A stretch of DNA of 64,000 nucleotides from Mangrovibacterium marinum (GCF_003046625.1 NZ_QAAD01000016.1:1-64000); one strand, 5' to 3'; positions 27,334 to 36,635 are shown, counted from the first letter of the stretch. The notes: generated by a model from the sequence alone, not told the origin. A program made the numbers and translations.

Positions 27334-28581
27334 ATGAAAATAGGAAAGTTCAGTTTTGGCGTTGGCGATCGTTTTAGTCATCAGGGCGAGGCTCAGTTAA
27401 GAGCTTTAATGAAAGCTACCCAACAAGGCGTTGAGGTTGTGCCGGTGTGGAATAAGTCGAACCGGGAGCACAATACGATTCATTCGGAACCTGTTGAAAC
27501 CCGCCGTGAGGCCGATGTCGCGGTGAAGGCTTTGGGTTGGAGTGGTCAATATTGTGTTGATGCTGACCATATTAACCTGACAAATGTTGATCGATTTGTA
27601 GATGTGTCGGATTTTTTCACCCTCGATGTTGCCATGTATATCGGCACGGCGTCGTCGGATGACGAAGTAGCTGCATTTTGTGAATCGTGCAAGTTGCTGG
27701 GGCCGGAAGTTAAGATTCCGGGCGTAGCTGAACCTATTGTTGTGACTGATGAATTATTGAAAGAAGAGGCGGGTAAGTTTTTGGCAGCGATTAAGGAAGC
27801 AGGGCGGATTTATCGCCATATTGAGTCGGTAAAAGGAAAGGGGAATTTTATAACCGAAGTTTCGATGGATGAGGTTGAGGCTCCCCAAACGCCGGTGGAT
27901 ATGTTTTTTATCTTAAAGATGATTGCCGACCAGGGAATTCCTGCGCAGACATTTGCGCCCAAATTTACCGGCCGTTTTAATAAAGGTGTCGATTACGTAG
28001 GCGATACAGCTCAGTTTGCCAAAGAGTTTGAAGCCGACCTGATGGTGATTGACTATGCTGTTAAGAACTTTGGTTTGCCCGAAACCCTGAAATTGAGTGT
28101 GCACTCGGGTAGCGATAAGTTTACCATTTACCCCATTATGGCCGGGATCTTGAAAAAGTTAGACAAAGGCTTACATATAAAAACGGCCGGTACAACCTGG
28201 CTCGAAGAGGTGATTGGTTTGGCATTGGCCGGCGGCGAGGCGCTGGAAACAGCTAAAGGAATTTATGAAAAAGCCCTGGCGCGCAAAGAGGAATTATGTG
28301 CTCCGTATGCTGATGTAATTGATATTGACGACAGTAAACTCCCGACTGTTGATGAAGTGAAAAAATGGGATGCTGAGAAATTTGCCAACAGCTTACGACA
28401 TATTCCGGGACATCCTGAATACAATCCAAATTTCCGTCAGTTGATTCACGTTGGCTACAAAGTGGCCGCCGAGCTAGGCGAGACCTACATTGGCTTGCTT
28501 GAGAAACACGCCGATGTGATTGGCCGTTGTGTGGAAGAAAATATTTACGACCGCCACCTGAAGCGGTTATTCAATTTATAA
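27334..28581 (+). CDS. uxaE: Tagaturonate/fructuronate epimerase
   Basis: 415 residues. UxaE interconverts D-tagaturonate and D-fructuronate, so that galacturonate can enter the glucuronate branch without UxaB and UxaA. Conserved features seen here: KFSFGVGDRFSHQGEAQL, DADHIN, the acidic SMDEVEAPQTP, KGVDYVGD, LSVHSGSDKFTIYP, HIKTAGTTWLEEV and FRQLIHVGYK. Several of these His, Asp and Glu residues are likely metal or substrate ligands. The N-terminus is shorter than in the Thermotoga-type enzyme. First gene of the plus-strand unit, 29 bp before uxaC, and controlled by the LacI operators upstream. Confidence 0.88.
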   Translation: MKIGKFSFGVGDRFSHQGEAQLRALMKATQQGVEVVPVWNKSNREHNTIHSEPVETRREADVAVKALGWSGQYCVDADHINLTNVDRFVDVSDFFTLDVAMYIGTASSDDEVAAFCESCKLLGPEVKIPGVAEPIVVTDELLKEEAGKFLAAIKEAGRIYRHIESVKGKGNFITEVSMDEVEAPQTPVDMFFILKMIADQGIPAQTFAPKFTGRFNKGVDYVGDTAQFAKEFEADLMVIDYAVKNFGLPETLKLSVHSGSDKFTIYPIMAGILKKLDKGLHIKTAGTTWLEEVIGLALAGGEALETAKGIYEKALARKEELCAPYADVIDIDDSKLPTVDEVKKWDAEKFANSLRHIPGHPEYNPNFRQLIHVGYKVAAELGETYIGLLEKHADVIGRCVEENIYDRHLKRLFNL

Positions 28582-28609
28582 AAAACCAAAATCAGAAATT
28601 AGATAGAAA

Positions 28610-30010
28610 ATGAAAAAGTTTATGGATGAGAACTTTCTGTTGCAAACAGAAACAGCTCAGAAATTGTATCACGAACATGCGGCAAAAATGCCGATTTTTG
28701 ACTACCACTGCCATATCAACCCTAAGGATATTGCCGAAGACCGTCGTTTCAATACCGTAACAGAAGTGTGGTTGTACGGCGATCACTACAAGTGGAGAGC
28801 CATGCGTACAAACGGCGTTGACGAGCGCTTTTGTACCGGCGATGCGAGCGATTGGGAAAAATTTGAAAAATGGGCCGAAACGGTGCCTCACACATTGAGA
28901 AATCCCTTGTATCACTGGACTCATCTGGAGTTGAAAAAATTCTTCGGGATTGATAAACTGTTGAGCCCGGCTACGGCGAAAGAGATTTACGACGAATGTA
29001 ATCGTTTGCTGAATACACCGGAGTACAGCTGTCGCGGATTGATCCGCAAGGCTAACGTGCATACCATTTGTACAACCGACGACCCTGTTGATTCCCTGGA
29101 ATATCATCGCCAAATTAAAGATTCAGGTTTCGAGGTGGCTGTGTTGCCGGCATGGCGTCCCGACAAAGCTATGATGGTTGCTGATCCGGCTTTCTTCAAC
29201 GACTATATGGAGCAGTTGGAAAAAGCGGCCGGAATGGATATCAAAACTTTTGGTGACCTGATCGCTGCTTTAGACAAACGTCACGAGTTTTTCCACGAAA
29301 ACGGTTGTCGCCTGTCAGACCACGGCTTGGATACGGCTTTTGCTGAAGATTATACTGCAGAAGAGATTGAAGCAATTTTCTCTAAAATTCGCGCTGGCGC
29401 TGGCTTAGACGCTACTGAAATTCTGAAATTCCAATCATGCATGTTGTATGAATTTGGTGTAATGGACCACAAACGCGGTTGGACGCAGCAGTTTCACATT
29501 GGTGCTCAGCGGAACAACAATACCCGTTTGTTCAAAAAATTAGGACCGGATACCGGTTTCGATTCAATTGGCGATGTGCCTGTTGCGGCACCATTGGCTA
29601 AATTGCTGGACCGTCTGGACATGCAAAACAAATTGACCAAAACAATTTTGTATAACCTTAATCCGCGCGATAACGAGCTGTATGCAACTATGCTGGGTAA
29701 CTTCCAGGATGGCTCGGTGCCCGGAAAAATCCAGTACGGATCGGGCTGGTGGTTCCTTGACCAAAAAGATGGTATGGAGAAGCAAATGAACGCACTCTCG
29801 AACCTGGGATTATTGAGCCGTTTCGTCGGTATGTTAACCGACTCGCGCAGTTTCTTGTCGTATACCCGTCACGAATATTTCCGACGTACATTGTGCAACT
29901 TGTTGGGCAAAGATGTTGAGAACGGAGAAATTCCTTATGACATGGAACTGTTGGGTAGTATGGTCGAAAACATCTGTTTCAACAACGCGAAAGAATACTT
30001 TAATTTTTAG
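28610..30010 (+). CDS. uxaC: Uronate (glucuronate/galacturonate) isomerase
   Basis: Isomerises D-glucuronate to D-fructuronate and D-galacturonate to D-tagaturonate. 466 residues, close to E. coli UxaC (470). Amidohydrolase-like metal motif FDYHCHINPKDIAEDRRF near the N-terminus, then TDDPVDSLEYH, LPAWRPDKAM, GWTQQFHIGAQRNNNTRLF, and the C-terminal TDSRSFLSYTRHEYFRR typical of the family. Directly after uxaE with a 28-bp gap, so the two first steps for both hexuronates are co-transcribed. Confidence 0.96.
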   Translation: MKKFMDENFLLQTETAQKLYHEHAAKMPIFDYHCHINPKDIAEDRRFNTVTEVWLYGDHYKWRAMRTNGVDERFCTGDASDWEKFEKWAETVPHTLRNPLYHWTHLELKKFFGIDKLLSPATAKEIYDECNRLLNTPEYSCRGLIRKANVHTICTTDDPVDSLEYHRQIKDSGFEVAVLPAWRPDKAMMVADPAFFNDYMEQLEKAAGMDIKTFGDLIAALDKRHEFFHENGCRLSDHGLDTAFAEDYTAEEIEAIFSKIRAGAGLDATEILKFQSCMLYEFGVMDHKRGWTQQFHIGAQRNNNTRLFKKLGPDTGFDSIGDVPVAAPLAKLLDRLDMQNKLTKTILYNLNPRDNELYATMLGNFQDGSVPGKIQYGSGWWFLDQKDGMEKQMNALSNLGLLSRFVGMLTDSRSFLSYTRHEYFRRTLCNLLGKDVENGEIPYDMELLGSMVENICFNNAKEYFNF

Positions 30011-30025
30011 TCATTCCGAATAGGT

Positions 30026-30087
30026 TGAAATCGATTGCACAATTCTTGGAGGATTCAAAAAGAGTTTTATCTTTGCAATCGATTGCA
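30026..30087. promoter_or_regulatory. Second LacI-type operator pair and promoter for kdgK
   Basis: TGCAATCGATTGCA at 30074-30087 is a perfect 14-bp palindrome with central CG. A near copy TGAAATCGATTGCA lies at 30026-30039, 48 bp upstream. Between them is a promoter: TTG at 30046-30048, a 19-bp spacer and TATCTTTG at 30068-30075, which overlaps the downstream site. The motif differs from the CGTGTTCGCACACG operators, so a different LacI family protein, not encoded in the window, probably acts here. Confidence 0.8.
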
Positions 30088-30112
30088 CACGAAAATTAAA
30101 TGTTGAAATACG

Positions 30113-31150
30113 ATGAATAAGAAAGTTGTTACATTTGGAGAAATCATGTTGCGTTTAGCAACTCCCGGTTATTTGCGTTTTGCACAAACCGATACGTTTA
30201 CTGCAACTTATGGTGGGGGCGAAGCCAATGTGGCTGTTTCGCTGGCCAACTATGGTGTTGATGTCGAATTTGTAACCCGTTTGCCTAAAAACGATATCGG
30301 CGAAGCTTGCCGCATGGATGTTCGCAAGTATGGCGTTGGTACAGATAACATCATTTGGGGGGGCGACCGTTTAGGGATCTACTTCCTGGAAACAGGTGCT
30401 GTTAGCCGTGCATCAAAAGTGGTTTACGACCGTGCTCATTCTGCAATTTCGGAGATTAAGCCGGGAATGGTAAACTGGAAAGAGATCTTCAAAGATGCCA
30501 AATGGTTCCATTGGACAGGTATCACTCCTGCAATTTCGCAAAGTGCTGCTGATGCTTGTTTGGAAGCGATTCAGGTTGCCAACGAAATGGGAGTTACTGT
30601 TTCGTGCGACTTGAACTACCGCAAAAACTTGTGGAAATATGGTAAAGCTTGTGGCGAAATTATGCCTGCTTTGGTTGCCGGAACCGACATTGTTTTGGGT
30701 AACGAAGAAGATGCTGCAATGGCGCTGGATATCCATCCCGATGGCGTTGATGTAACCGGAGGTCATGTTGAAGGTGCTGCTTACGAATCGGTATCTAAAA
30801 AGATCATGGCAAAATTCCCGCGTGTGAAAAAAGTAATCACGACGTTGCGCGGATCAGTTAATGCTAACCACAACAGCTGGGCTGGTGTTCTTTTTGACGG
30901 CGAAAAACTATACGAATCTCCGCAATACCAAATTACACACATTGTTGACCGCGTAGGTGGTGGCGACTCGTTTATGGGTGGTTTGATCTACGGGTTGTTA
31001 ACTTACACCGACGACGATCAAAAAGCATTGAACTTTGCTGTTGCCGCTTCGTGTTTGAAACACACCATCTACGGCGACTACAACCGTGTAACGGTGGACG
31101 AAGTAGAAAAATTAATGGGAGGCGACGCTTCAGGGCGTGTATCCCGATAA
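30113..31150 (+). CDS. kdgK: 2-dehydro-3-deoxygluconokinase (PfkB family)
   Basis: 345 residues. Phosphorylates 2-keto-3-deoxygluconate (KDG) to KDPG. PfkB motifs: GEIMLRLATPGYLRF at the N-terminus, GGGEANVAVSLANYG, CDLNYRKNLWKYG, and VDRVGGGDSFMGGLIYG with the catalytic Asp. The early TPGYLRF and the YGVGTDNIIWGG segments resemble Bacteroidota KDG kinases, and eda follows immediately, which makes KDG the likely substrate. It has its own promoter with a LacI-type site and a terminator after it, yet eda follows in the same direction. Confidence 0.88.
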   Translation: MNKKVVTFGEIMLRLATPGYLRFAQTDTFTATYGGGEANVAVSLANYGVDVEFVTRLPKNDIGEACRMDVRKYGVGTDNIIWGGDRLGIYFLETGAVSRASKVVYDRAHSAISEIKPGMVNWKEIFKDAKWFHWTGITPAISQSAADACLEAIQVANEMGVTVSCDLNYRKNLWKYGKACGEIMPALVAGTDIVLGNEEDAAMALDIHPDGVDVTGGHVEGAAYESVSKKIMAKFPRVKKVITTLRGSVNANHNSWAGVLFDGEKLYESPQYQITHIVDRVGGGDSFMGGLIYGLLTYTDDDQKALNFAVAASCLKHTIYGDYNRVTVDEVEKLMGGDASGRVSR

Positions 31151-31156
31151 ATCTTT

Positions 31157-31184
31157 AAACCCCCTCCGGGAGGAGGGGGTTTTT
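31157..31184 (+). terminator. Terminator after kdgK
   Basis: AACCCCCTCC pairs with GGAGGGGGTT around GGGA and is followed by T residues. It lies between kdgK and eda, so eda expression needs read-through or its own promoter. Confidence 0.85.
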
Positions 31185-31232
31185 GATGTTTAAAAGAATT
31201 GGATTTAATTTATTTTCTATAAAGCATTTATT

Positions 31233-31901
31233 ATGGCTCGTTTTTCCAGAATTGAAGTAGCAATTAAAATGAAAGAAACTGGCGTTGTGCCAGTGTTCTA
31301 CCATAAAGATATTGAAGTTTGTAAATCAGTAGTAAAGGCCTGTTATGATGGCGGTATTCGTGTTTTCGAATTCACCAACCGCGGCGATTTCGCACACGAA
31401 GTATTTACGGCTTTGGTAAAGTGGACTGCTGTTGAATGCCCTGAAATGATGATGGGTGTTGGTTCAATCATCGACGGACCAACAACGGCACTTTATATCC
31501 AGCTGGGAGCCGATTTTATCGTTGCTCCAATTGTTGACGAAGAAATGGCGCGCATCTGTAACAAACGAAAAGTGGCCTGGAGCCCGGGTTGTGGTTCTGT
31601 TACCGAAGTTGTGCGTGCACACGAGTTGGGTTGCGAAGTGGTGAAAGTATTTCCTGGTTCTTCTGTTGGCGGCCCCGATTTCGTTAAAGCCGTAAAAGGC
31701 CCGATGCCTTACGCGTGTATTATGCCTACTGGTGGTGTTTCGCCCGACGAAGCAAACATGAGTGGCTGGTTTAAAGCAGGTGTACATTGCGTTGGTATGG
31801 GATCTCAATTGTTTCCTGCAGACGTATTGGCCCGAAAAGATTGGGCATTTATTACCAATAAATGTGCCGAAGCATTAGCTATTGCGGCAAAGCTTCGCTA
31901 A
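31233..31901 (+). CDS. eda: KDPG aldolase / 4-hydroxy-2-oxoglutarate aldolase
   Basis: 222 residues. Splits KDPG to pyruvate and glyceraldehyde 3-phosphate. Class I aldolase features: VVPVFYHKDIEVCKSVVKACYDGGIRVFEFTNRG near the start (core VFEFTNRG), the Schiff-base-forming Lys in CEVVKVFPGSSVGGPDFV, and MPTGGVSPDEANMSGWF. Slightly longer than the E. coli enzyme (213). With kdgK it forms the lower Entner-Doudoroff part of hexuronate breakdown. Confidence 0.92.
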   Translation: MARFSRIEVAIKMKETGVVPVFYHKDIEVCKSVVKACYDGGIRVFEFTNRGDFAHEVFTALVKWTAVECPEMMMGVGSIIDGPTTALYIQLGADFIVAPIVDEEMARICNKRKVAWSPGCGSVTEVVRAHELGCEVVKVFPGSSVGGPDFVKAVKGPMPYACIMPTGGVSPDEANMSGWFKAGVHCVGMGSQLFPADVLARKDWAFITNKCAEALAIAAKLR

Positions 31902-31947
31902 TATTAGCGTCAGAATAAAACAATTAAACCGAATAAATTTATTAACT

Positions 31948-33411
31948 ATGACATTAAATCAAGTTACAGAGAAAATGTCCAAGTACCGGTGGACGATTGT
32001 GGCGATGTTGTTCATGGCAACAACTGTAAACTACCTCGACCGTCAGGTGCTTTCACTAACCTGGAAAGATTTTATCGCTCCGGAATTCCACTGGACTGAC
32101 ACCGATTATGGTATAATTACAGCATGGTTCTCGGCTTTTTATGCCGTGAGTCTGCTATTTGCCGGTCGTTTTGTCGACTGGTTGGATACGAAAAAGGGAT
32201 ATTTATGGGCCATCGGTATTTGGTCGCTTGGTGCCGTTCTTCACGCATTTTGTGGTATCGCAACTTCTGGTATTCTAACCGGCCACTGGCTGGTTGGTTT
32301 TGAACAAGCCCGGCACTATATTGCTCAAGTTGAAGATGTTGCTCGCGTGCTGAATGTGAGCGTTGTATTGTTCATTTTTGCCCGCCTGGTACTGGCCATT
32401 GGTGAGGCCGGTAACTTCCCGGCAGCGATTAAAACCACGGCTGAATATTTCCCGAAGAAAGACCGTGCTTATGCAACCTCTATCTTCAACGCCGGAGCAA
32501 CAGTAGGTGCCTTGGCAGCTCCTGTTACTATTCCCGTATTGGCGAAACATTTCGGCTGGGAAGCAGCTTTTATCCTGATCGGTGCTCTAGGCTTCCTGTG
32601 GATGGGCTGGTGGCAGTTTGGCTATGCCAAGCCTGATAAACATCCAAAAGTCAATAAAGCGGAGCTGGACTACATTGGTCAGGACCATGACGAAAACGCA
32701 GCCAATAGTGACGAAGAAATGGCTGCCAGAGGTAAGAAAATGAGCATGGCCAAGTTGTTTAAATACAAACAAACCTGGGCTTTCGCTTTCGGTAAATTTA
32801 TGACCGATGGTGTTTGGTGGTTCTATCTGTTCTGGACTCCCGCCTACCTGAGTTCGGTGTACGGAATGGAATCGTCGGATCCGGCAGCTCAGTTAGCACT
32901 GTTCGTGTTGTACGCGATAACCTTGTTGTCGATTATTGGTGGCTGGTTGCCAACATACTTTGTCGACAGTAAGGGGATGCACCCTTATGCTGGTCGTATG
33001 AAAGCGATGTTGATTTTTGCTTTCTTCCCCTTGTTGGCTGTATTTGCGCAACCCTTAGGTCATCTCTCGTACTGGTTCCCGGTTATTATTATTGGTATTG
33101 CCGGAGCCGCTCACCAGGCTTGGTCGGCTAACATTTTCACCGTTGTTAGTGATATGTTTCCGAAATCAGCCGTAGCTACGGTAACCGGTATTGGTGGTTT
33201 GGCCGGTGGTGCAGGTTCTGTGGTAATCAACTTGAGTTCAGGGATCTTGTTTGACCATGCCCGTGTGACCAATATGAACTTCTTGGGATATCGTGGTATC
33301 GAAGCCGGATATTTCATCATCTTCGGTGTTTGTGCGGTTGCTTATTTGATCGGCTGGATTGTGATGAAGAGTCTGGTCCCCAAATACAAACCCATTACCG
33401 ATTTGGTATAG
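31948..33411 (+). CDS. MFS hexuronate transporter (ExuT-like)
   Basis: 487 residues from ATG 31948; the frame extends upstream to a TTG inside eda, which is unlikely. About twelve membrane helices with MFS anion:cation symporter features: RWTIVAMLFMATTVNYLDRQVLS at the N-terminus (core NYLDRQ), GEAGNFPAAIKTTAEYFPKKDRA (core GEAGNFPA), and FMTDGVWWFYLFWTP. This group includes ExuT and other hexuronate permeases. A segment of about 40 residues between helices 3 and 4 (ILTGHWLVGFEQARHYIAQ...) is longer than in ExuT. Gap to eda 46 bp. A terminator follows at 33479. Substrate is inferred from the neighbours. Confidence 0.85.
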   Translation: MTLNQVTEKMSKYRWTIVAMLFMATTVNYLDRQVLSLTWKDFIAPEFHWTDTDYGIITAWFSAFYAVSLLFAGRFVDWLDTKKGYLWAIGIWSLGAVLHAFCGIATSGILTGHWLVGFEQARHYIAQVEDVARVLNVSVVLFIFARLVLAIGEAGNFPAAIKTTAEYFPKKDRAYATSIFNAGATVGALAAPVTIPVLAKHFGWEAAFILIGALGFLWMGWWQFGYAKPDKHPKVNKAELDYIGQDHDENAANSDEEMAARGKKMSMAKLFKYKQTWAFAFGKFMTDGVWWFYLFWTPAYLSSVYGMESSDPAAQLALFVLYAITLLSIIGGWLPTYFVDSKGMHPYAGRMKAMLIFAFFPLLAVFAQPLGHLSYWFPVIIIGIAGAAHQAWSANIFTVVSDMFPKSAVATVTGIGGLAGGAGSVVINLSSGILFDHARVTNMNFLGYRGIEAGYFIIFGVCAVAYLIGWIVMKSLVPKYKPITDLV

Positions 33412-33478
33412 TCACGAATTGATGACATTTTTGACAGGCTTTTATTCAAAGCCGTAAAGTTTGATAATGAATACAAGA

Positions 33479-33508
33479 GAGGGCGCTGTTCGCAGTTGCC
33501 CTCTTTTT
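33479..33508 (+). terminator. Terminator of the kdgK-eda-MFS unit
   Basis: GAGGGC pairs with GCCCTC, with an inner CTG/CAG pairing around TTCG, followed by five T. Confidence 0.85.
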
Positions 33509-33920
33509 ATTTGAGCAAAATTCGACGCCCAGAATTTTTTTCGGGCCTGTCGGATCGACCTGTTGCGGATTGCCTTGCGGTATCAAGCTGGCAGTAAGAG
33601 ACGTCTATAAACGGGGCGCGAGATTCCGACCAGTGTTGTTTTATTTGAGATTCTCCGAAAAGAGCACTTGCACATTGATGTCCCCCGGATCTTTAAGCTG
33701 TGTGGTCGTATTTGGAGCAGCTAAGGCACGTGTTGGGGCGGTGGCGCTGCGGACTTGATTACATTTCGCCTGGATTGTTTCGGATTTTTTAAATGAACGT
33801 GAATTAATAGATAATTTTGTTGTTTTGTGATTTTCGACAGATTCAGAAGTTAAATTAATTGCTTATTTAGAGTTGCGATAGGTTTGTTTTTCGAATGAAT
33901 CTATCATTTGTTAACTAGAA
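33509..33920. other. Gene-free interval
   Basis: I see no gene, repeat or stable RNA here. One 62-codon frame (33570-33758) has no recognisable composition or neighbours and is treated as chance. The last 100 bases are AT-rich and probably hold the promoter of the next gene, but no clear TAnnTTTG element with a matching -33 box was found. Confidence 0.5.
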
Positions 33921-34427
33921 ATGAAAATTATGAAACTATTTGTATTTGATTTGGATTTCACGATCTGGAATGCAGGTGGTACCTGGTGCGACAGCACACA
34001 TCCTCCGTTTGCATGGAAAGATGGTAAATTAAAAGATCAGGAAAGCAGATGGATTTATCTGTATCCTGAAGTAAAAGAAATTTTAGCTGAGCTGAAAGCT
34101 GAAGGTCACCTGATTGCTGTTGCATCTCGAACCAACGCGCCAACAGTTGCCAAACAGTTGTTGCATCTGTTTGAGATTGATCATTATTTCGATGCACGAG
34201 AAATCTATCCCGGTTCTAAATTGACGCATTTCGACCGGATAATGAAGGAGACAGGAGTGGCAAAAGAGCACATCGTCTTTTTCGATGATGAGCTCCGGAA
34301 TATCGAAGATATTCGCTCGGCAGGTATCGAATCGGTATTGGTGAATAATGGCATCACAAAGGAGCTGGTGAAGCCTTACCTGACCCGGGAAATTGCGCAG
34401 GATCTACTGCAAAGTAAAGCGTGCTAG
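33921..34427 (+). CDS. Magnesium-dependent phosphatase-1 family HAD hydrolase
   Basis: 168 residues. HAD motif I DLDFT (nucleophile Asp, about residues 10-14), followed by the MDP-1 signature WNAGGTWCD; motif II in IAVASRTNAP; motif III/IV FFDDELRNIEDI. MDP-1 enzymes dephosphorylate protein tyrosine or sugar phosphates (fructosamine 6-phosphate in animals); the bacterial substrate is unknown. Monocistronic. Convergent with the acyl-CoA ligase, with a terminator between. Two ATGs lie at 33921 and 33930. Confidence 0.88.
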   Translation: MKIMKLFVFDLDFTIWNAGGTWCDSTHPPFAWKDGKLKDQESRWIYLYPEVKEILAELKAEGHLIAVASRTNAPTVAKQLLHLFEIDHYFDAREIYPGSKLTHFDRIMKETGVAKEHIVFFDDELRNIEDIRSAGIESVLVNNGITKELVKPYLTREIAQDLLQSKAC

Positions 34428-34527
34428 CTGGCACAAACTAAATTGGAAAATTTGAAACAAAAGCACTTTTGCTTATTGTTTCAAATTATGCGGGTGTTGA
34501 GCGTTTGCTTCGGCCTCGTAAAATAAC

Positions 34528-34551
34528 GACTCGAAAAGAGTCATTTTTTTT
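34528..34551 (+). terminator. Terminator after the HAD phosphatase
   Basis: GACTC pairs with GAGTC around GAAAA and is followed by a run of eight T after one A. Confidence 0.75.
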
Positions 34552-34635
34552 GCCCTAAAGTTTTTTGTTAAAGGCAGAAAAGGCCGAAAAACAAAAGCTT
34601 TCCCATCTTTCCCGGATTTCTATATACGAAAAAAT

Positions 34636-36546
34636 TTATTCGTCATACCACTGTTTCATCGCTTGCCGGTTGTTTTCATTCACGATATTTTTTGCCTCAG
34701 CGCTATAAACAAATTCAAGCTCCGATGCAAACCGTTCGGCTATTTTGCCGCGAACCATCTTCATGGTCGAGTTTAGTAAATGATTTTGTTCGGTAAAGGC
34801 TTCGGGCAGAATCGCAATTGTTGCGGGCAGCCAACGTTCGGGAAACGAATTGGCAAACTCGCCATTGCGCTTGTATTTGTCAATTTCGCTCTGGATGAGT
34901 TTTAGACTGGATTCAATTGCCCGATCGGTTCCCGGCTGTATCCCGCGACGGCTAAGCTCCCGGCTGATGGCTGCCGCATTAGGCACGATAAGTCCCGTTG
35001 TGTACGGATCCTGATTGTTGTGAAGCATACACTGGTCAATCAGGGGCGACTGTTCAACAATAGCCTCTTCAATGCCTTCCGGGCTGTATTTTTCGCCATC
35101 GTGACCGATTAGCAGGCTTTTGAAACGCCCCAGAACATACAGGAAGCCGTCTTGATCGAGGTAGCCCATGTCGCCGGTGTGAAGCCAACCATCTTGCAGC
35201 GTATCGGCTGTTGCTGTCGGATTTTTCCAGTAGCCCAGCATCACATTGTCACCTTTTACAATGATTTCGCCTTTCTCGCCCGCGGGCATTTCCAGGCCTT
35301 CTGCGTCCACGATTTTTAGTTCCATGTATTTCACCAGTCGGCCTGACGAACCCATTTTGATGGCATGCAACGCATTGGACGAGATCACTGGCGCTGCTTC
35401 CGACAGTCCGTAGCCCTGGCACATGGGGATGCCGATGGCAAAGAAAAAACGCTGCAACTCGATGTCGAGTAAGGCGCCGCCACCGATAAACAGTTTCAGT
35501 TCACCGCCAAAGCTTTCGCGGATTTTCGAGAACAGGAGTTTGTCGTACAAAGCCACCAGCGGTTTGTAGATGAAACGCAGGCCTTTGCCGCGGTTAAAGC
35601 CGTTGCCGTTGTATTTGTAAGCGATCTTCAGTGCGTGGTTAAATAGTTTTTCGGCTTTCGGGCCTTTTTGCCGAATGCCCGACTCGATGCCTTTGCGGAA
35701 GTTTTTGGCAATGGCCGGAACACTCATCAGCACGCGCGGCTTAATTTCTTTGATATTCTTCGGAATGTTTTTCAAGGTCTCCATGGGGGTCGAGCCGACT
35801 TCGAGCGAGGCCACACTTGCTCCGAAATACATAAAGCAGTACAGGCAGGCTGTGTGCGCAAAGGCGTGGTCCCAGGGCAGAAAAGCCAGTGTTTTCCAGT
35901 CAGGTGTAATGTCCATCAGGGTGCTCGACTGCAGTACATTGGCCGCATAGTTCAGGTGCGAGAGCATAATCCCCTTGGGATCGGCCGTGGTGCCCGAGGT
36001 GTAGGAAATATTGGCCAGGTCGTTTGGCTGAACAGCCTGGTAGCGTTGCTCCACGCGGGCTCGGTTCTCATGTAAAAGGTTTTTTCCCTGCTCCACCAGA
36101 TCGCAATAGAAAAGATCGTTTGCCAGCGGTTCTTCTTTTTCATTCAGATAGATGACGGCCTCTAGTTCGGGCAGCTCGTTTCTGATGGCTTCAATTTTTG
36201 AAGCTTGTCCTTTCGAAACAATCACGAAGCGACATCCCGAGTGCATCAACCGGAACTTCATTTCGGTTTGCGCATCAAGCTTAACCGATAAAGGAACATT
36301 GATGGCCCCGGCATACAAGATCCCCAGTTCGCTGATGATCCACTGGTTTCTACCTTCAGATATTAAGCCGATTCGGTCGCCTTTTTTCACCCCAAGGCTG
36401 ATTAAGCCTGCTGCAAATTGCAGAACCTGGGTTCGGGTTTCGCGATAGGTGGTGCCGGCAAATTTGTCGGTCGACTTTTCCCATAGGTAGATGTTGTCGG
36501 GAAATTTGCCAACACTGCTTTCAAATAGTTCAATGATTGTTTTCAT
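34636..36546 (-). CDS. Long-chain fatty acid-CoA ligase (AMP-forming)
   Basis: 636 residues from the ATG at 36546; upstream in-frame codons add only eleven unconvincing residues. ANL superfamily motifs: P-loop ISYTSGTTADPKGIMLSH, GYGLSEAAPVIS, and the hinge GWLHTGDMGYLDQDGFLYVLGRFK. The helical insert after the P-loop and the late KYSPEGIEEAI and TMKMVRGKI match the long-chain acyl-CoA synthetase (FadD15/FAA-like) group. It activates fatty acids to acyl-CoA for lipid synthesis or breakdown. Single gene; the catalytic C-terminal Lys is in TMKMVRGK. Confidence 0.9.
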   Translation of the reverse strand: MKTIIELFESSVGKFPDNIYLWEKSTDKFAGTTYRETRTQVLQFAAGLISLGVKKGDRIGLISEGRNQWIISELGILYAGAINVPLSVKLDAQTEMKFRLMHSGCRFVIVSKGQASKIEAIRNELPELEAVIYLNEKEEPLANDLFYCDLVEQGKNLLHENRARVEQRYQAVQPNDLANISYTSGTTADPKGIMLSHLNYAANVLQSSTLMDITPDWKTLAFLPWDHAFAHTACLYCFMYFGASVASLEVGSTPMETLKNIPKNIKEIKPRVLMSVPAIAKNFRKGIESGIRQKGPKAEKLFNHALKIAYKYNGNGFNRGKGLRFIYKPLVALYDKLLFSKIRESFGGELKLFIGGGALLDIELQRFFFAIGIPMCQGYGLSEAAPVISSNALHAIKMGSSGRLVKYMELKIVDAEGLEMPAGEKGEIIVKGDNVMLGYWKNPTATADTLQDGWLHTGDMGYLDQDGFLYVLGRFKSLLIGHDGEKYSPEGIEEAIVEQSPLIDQCMLHNNQDPYTTGLIVPNAAAISRELSRRGIQPGTDRAIESSLKLIQSEIDKYKRNGEFANSFPERWLPATIAILPEAFTEQNHLLNSTMKMVRGKIAERFASELEFVYSAEAKNIVNENNRQAMKQWYDE

Positions 36547-36635
36547 TCGGATGCATGGATTTATTTGAGTCGGCAGCAAAAATAGAAAATTTAGGCGAGA
36601 CCCTCGTTTCGGCAGCTCGTGCCGGGGAGTAAAAG

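Noticed and set aside
33570-33758. 62-codon frame after the MFS gene
   Set aside because: No similarity, no ribosome site and no context.
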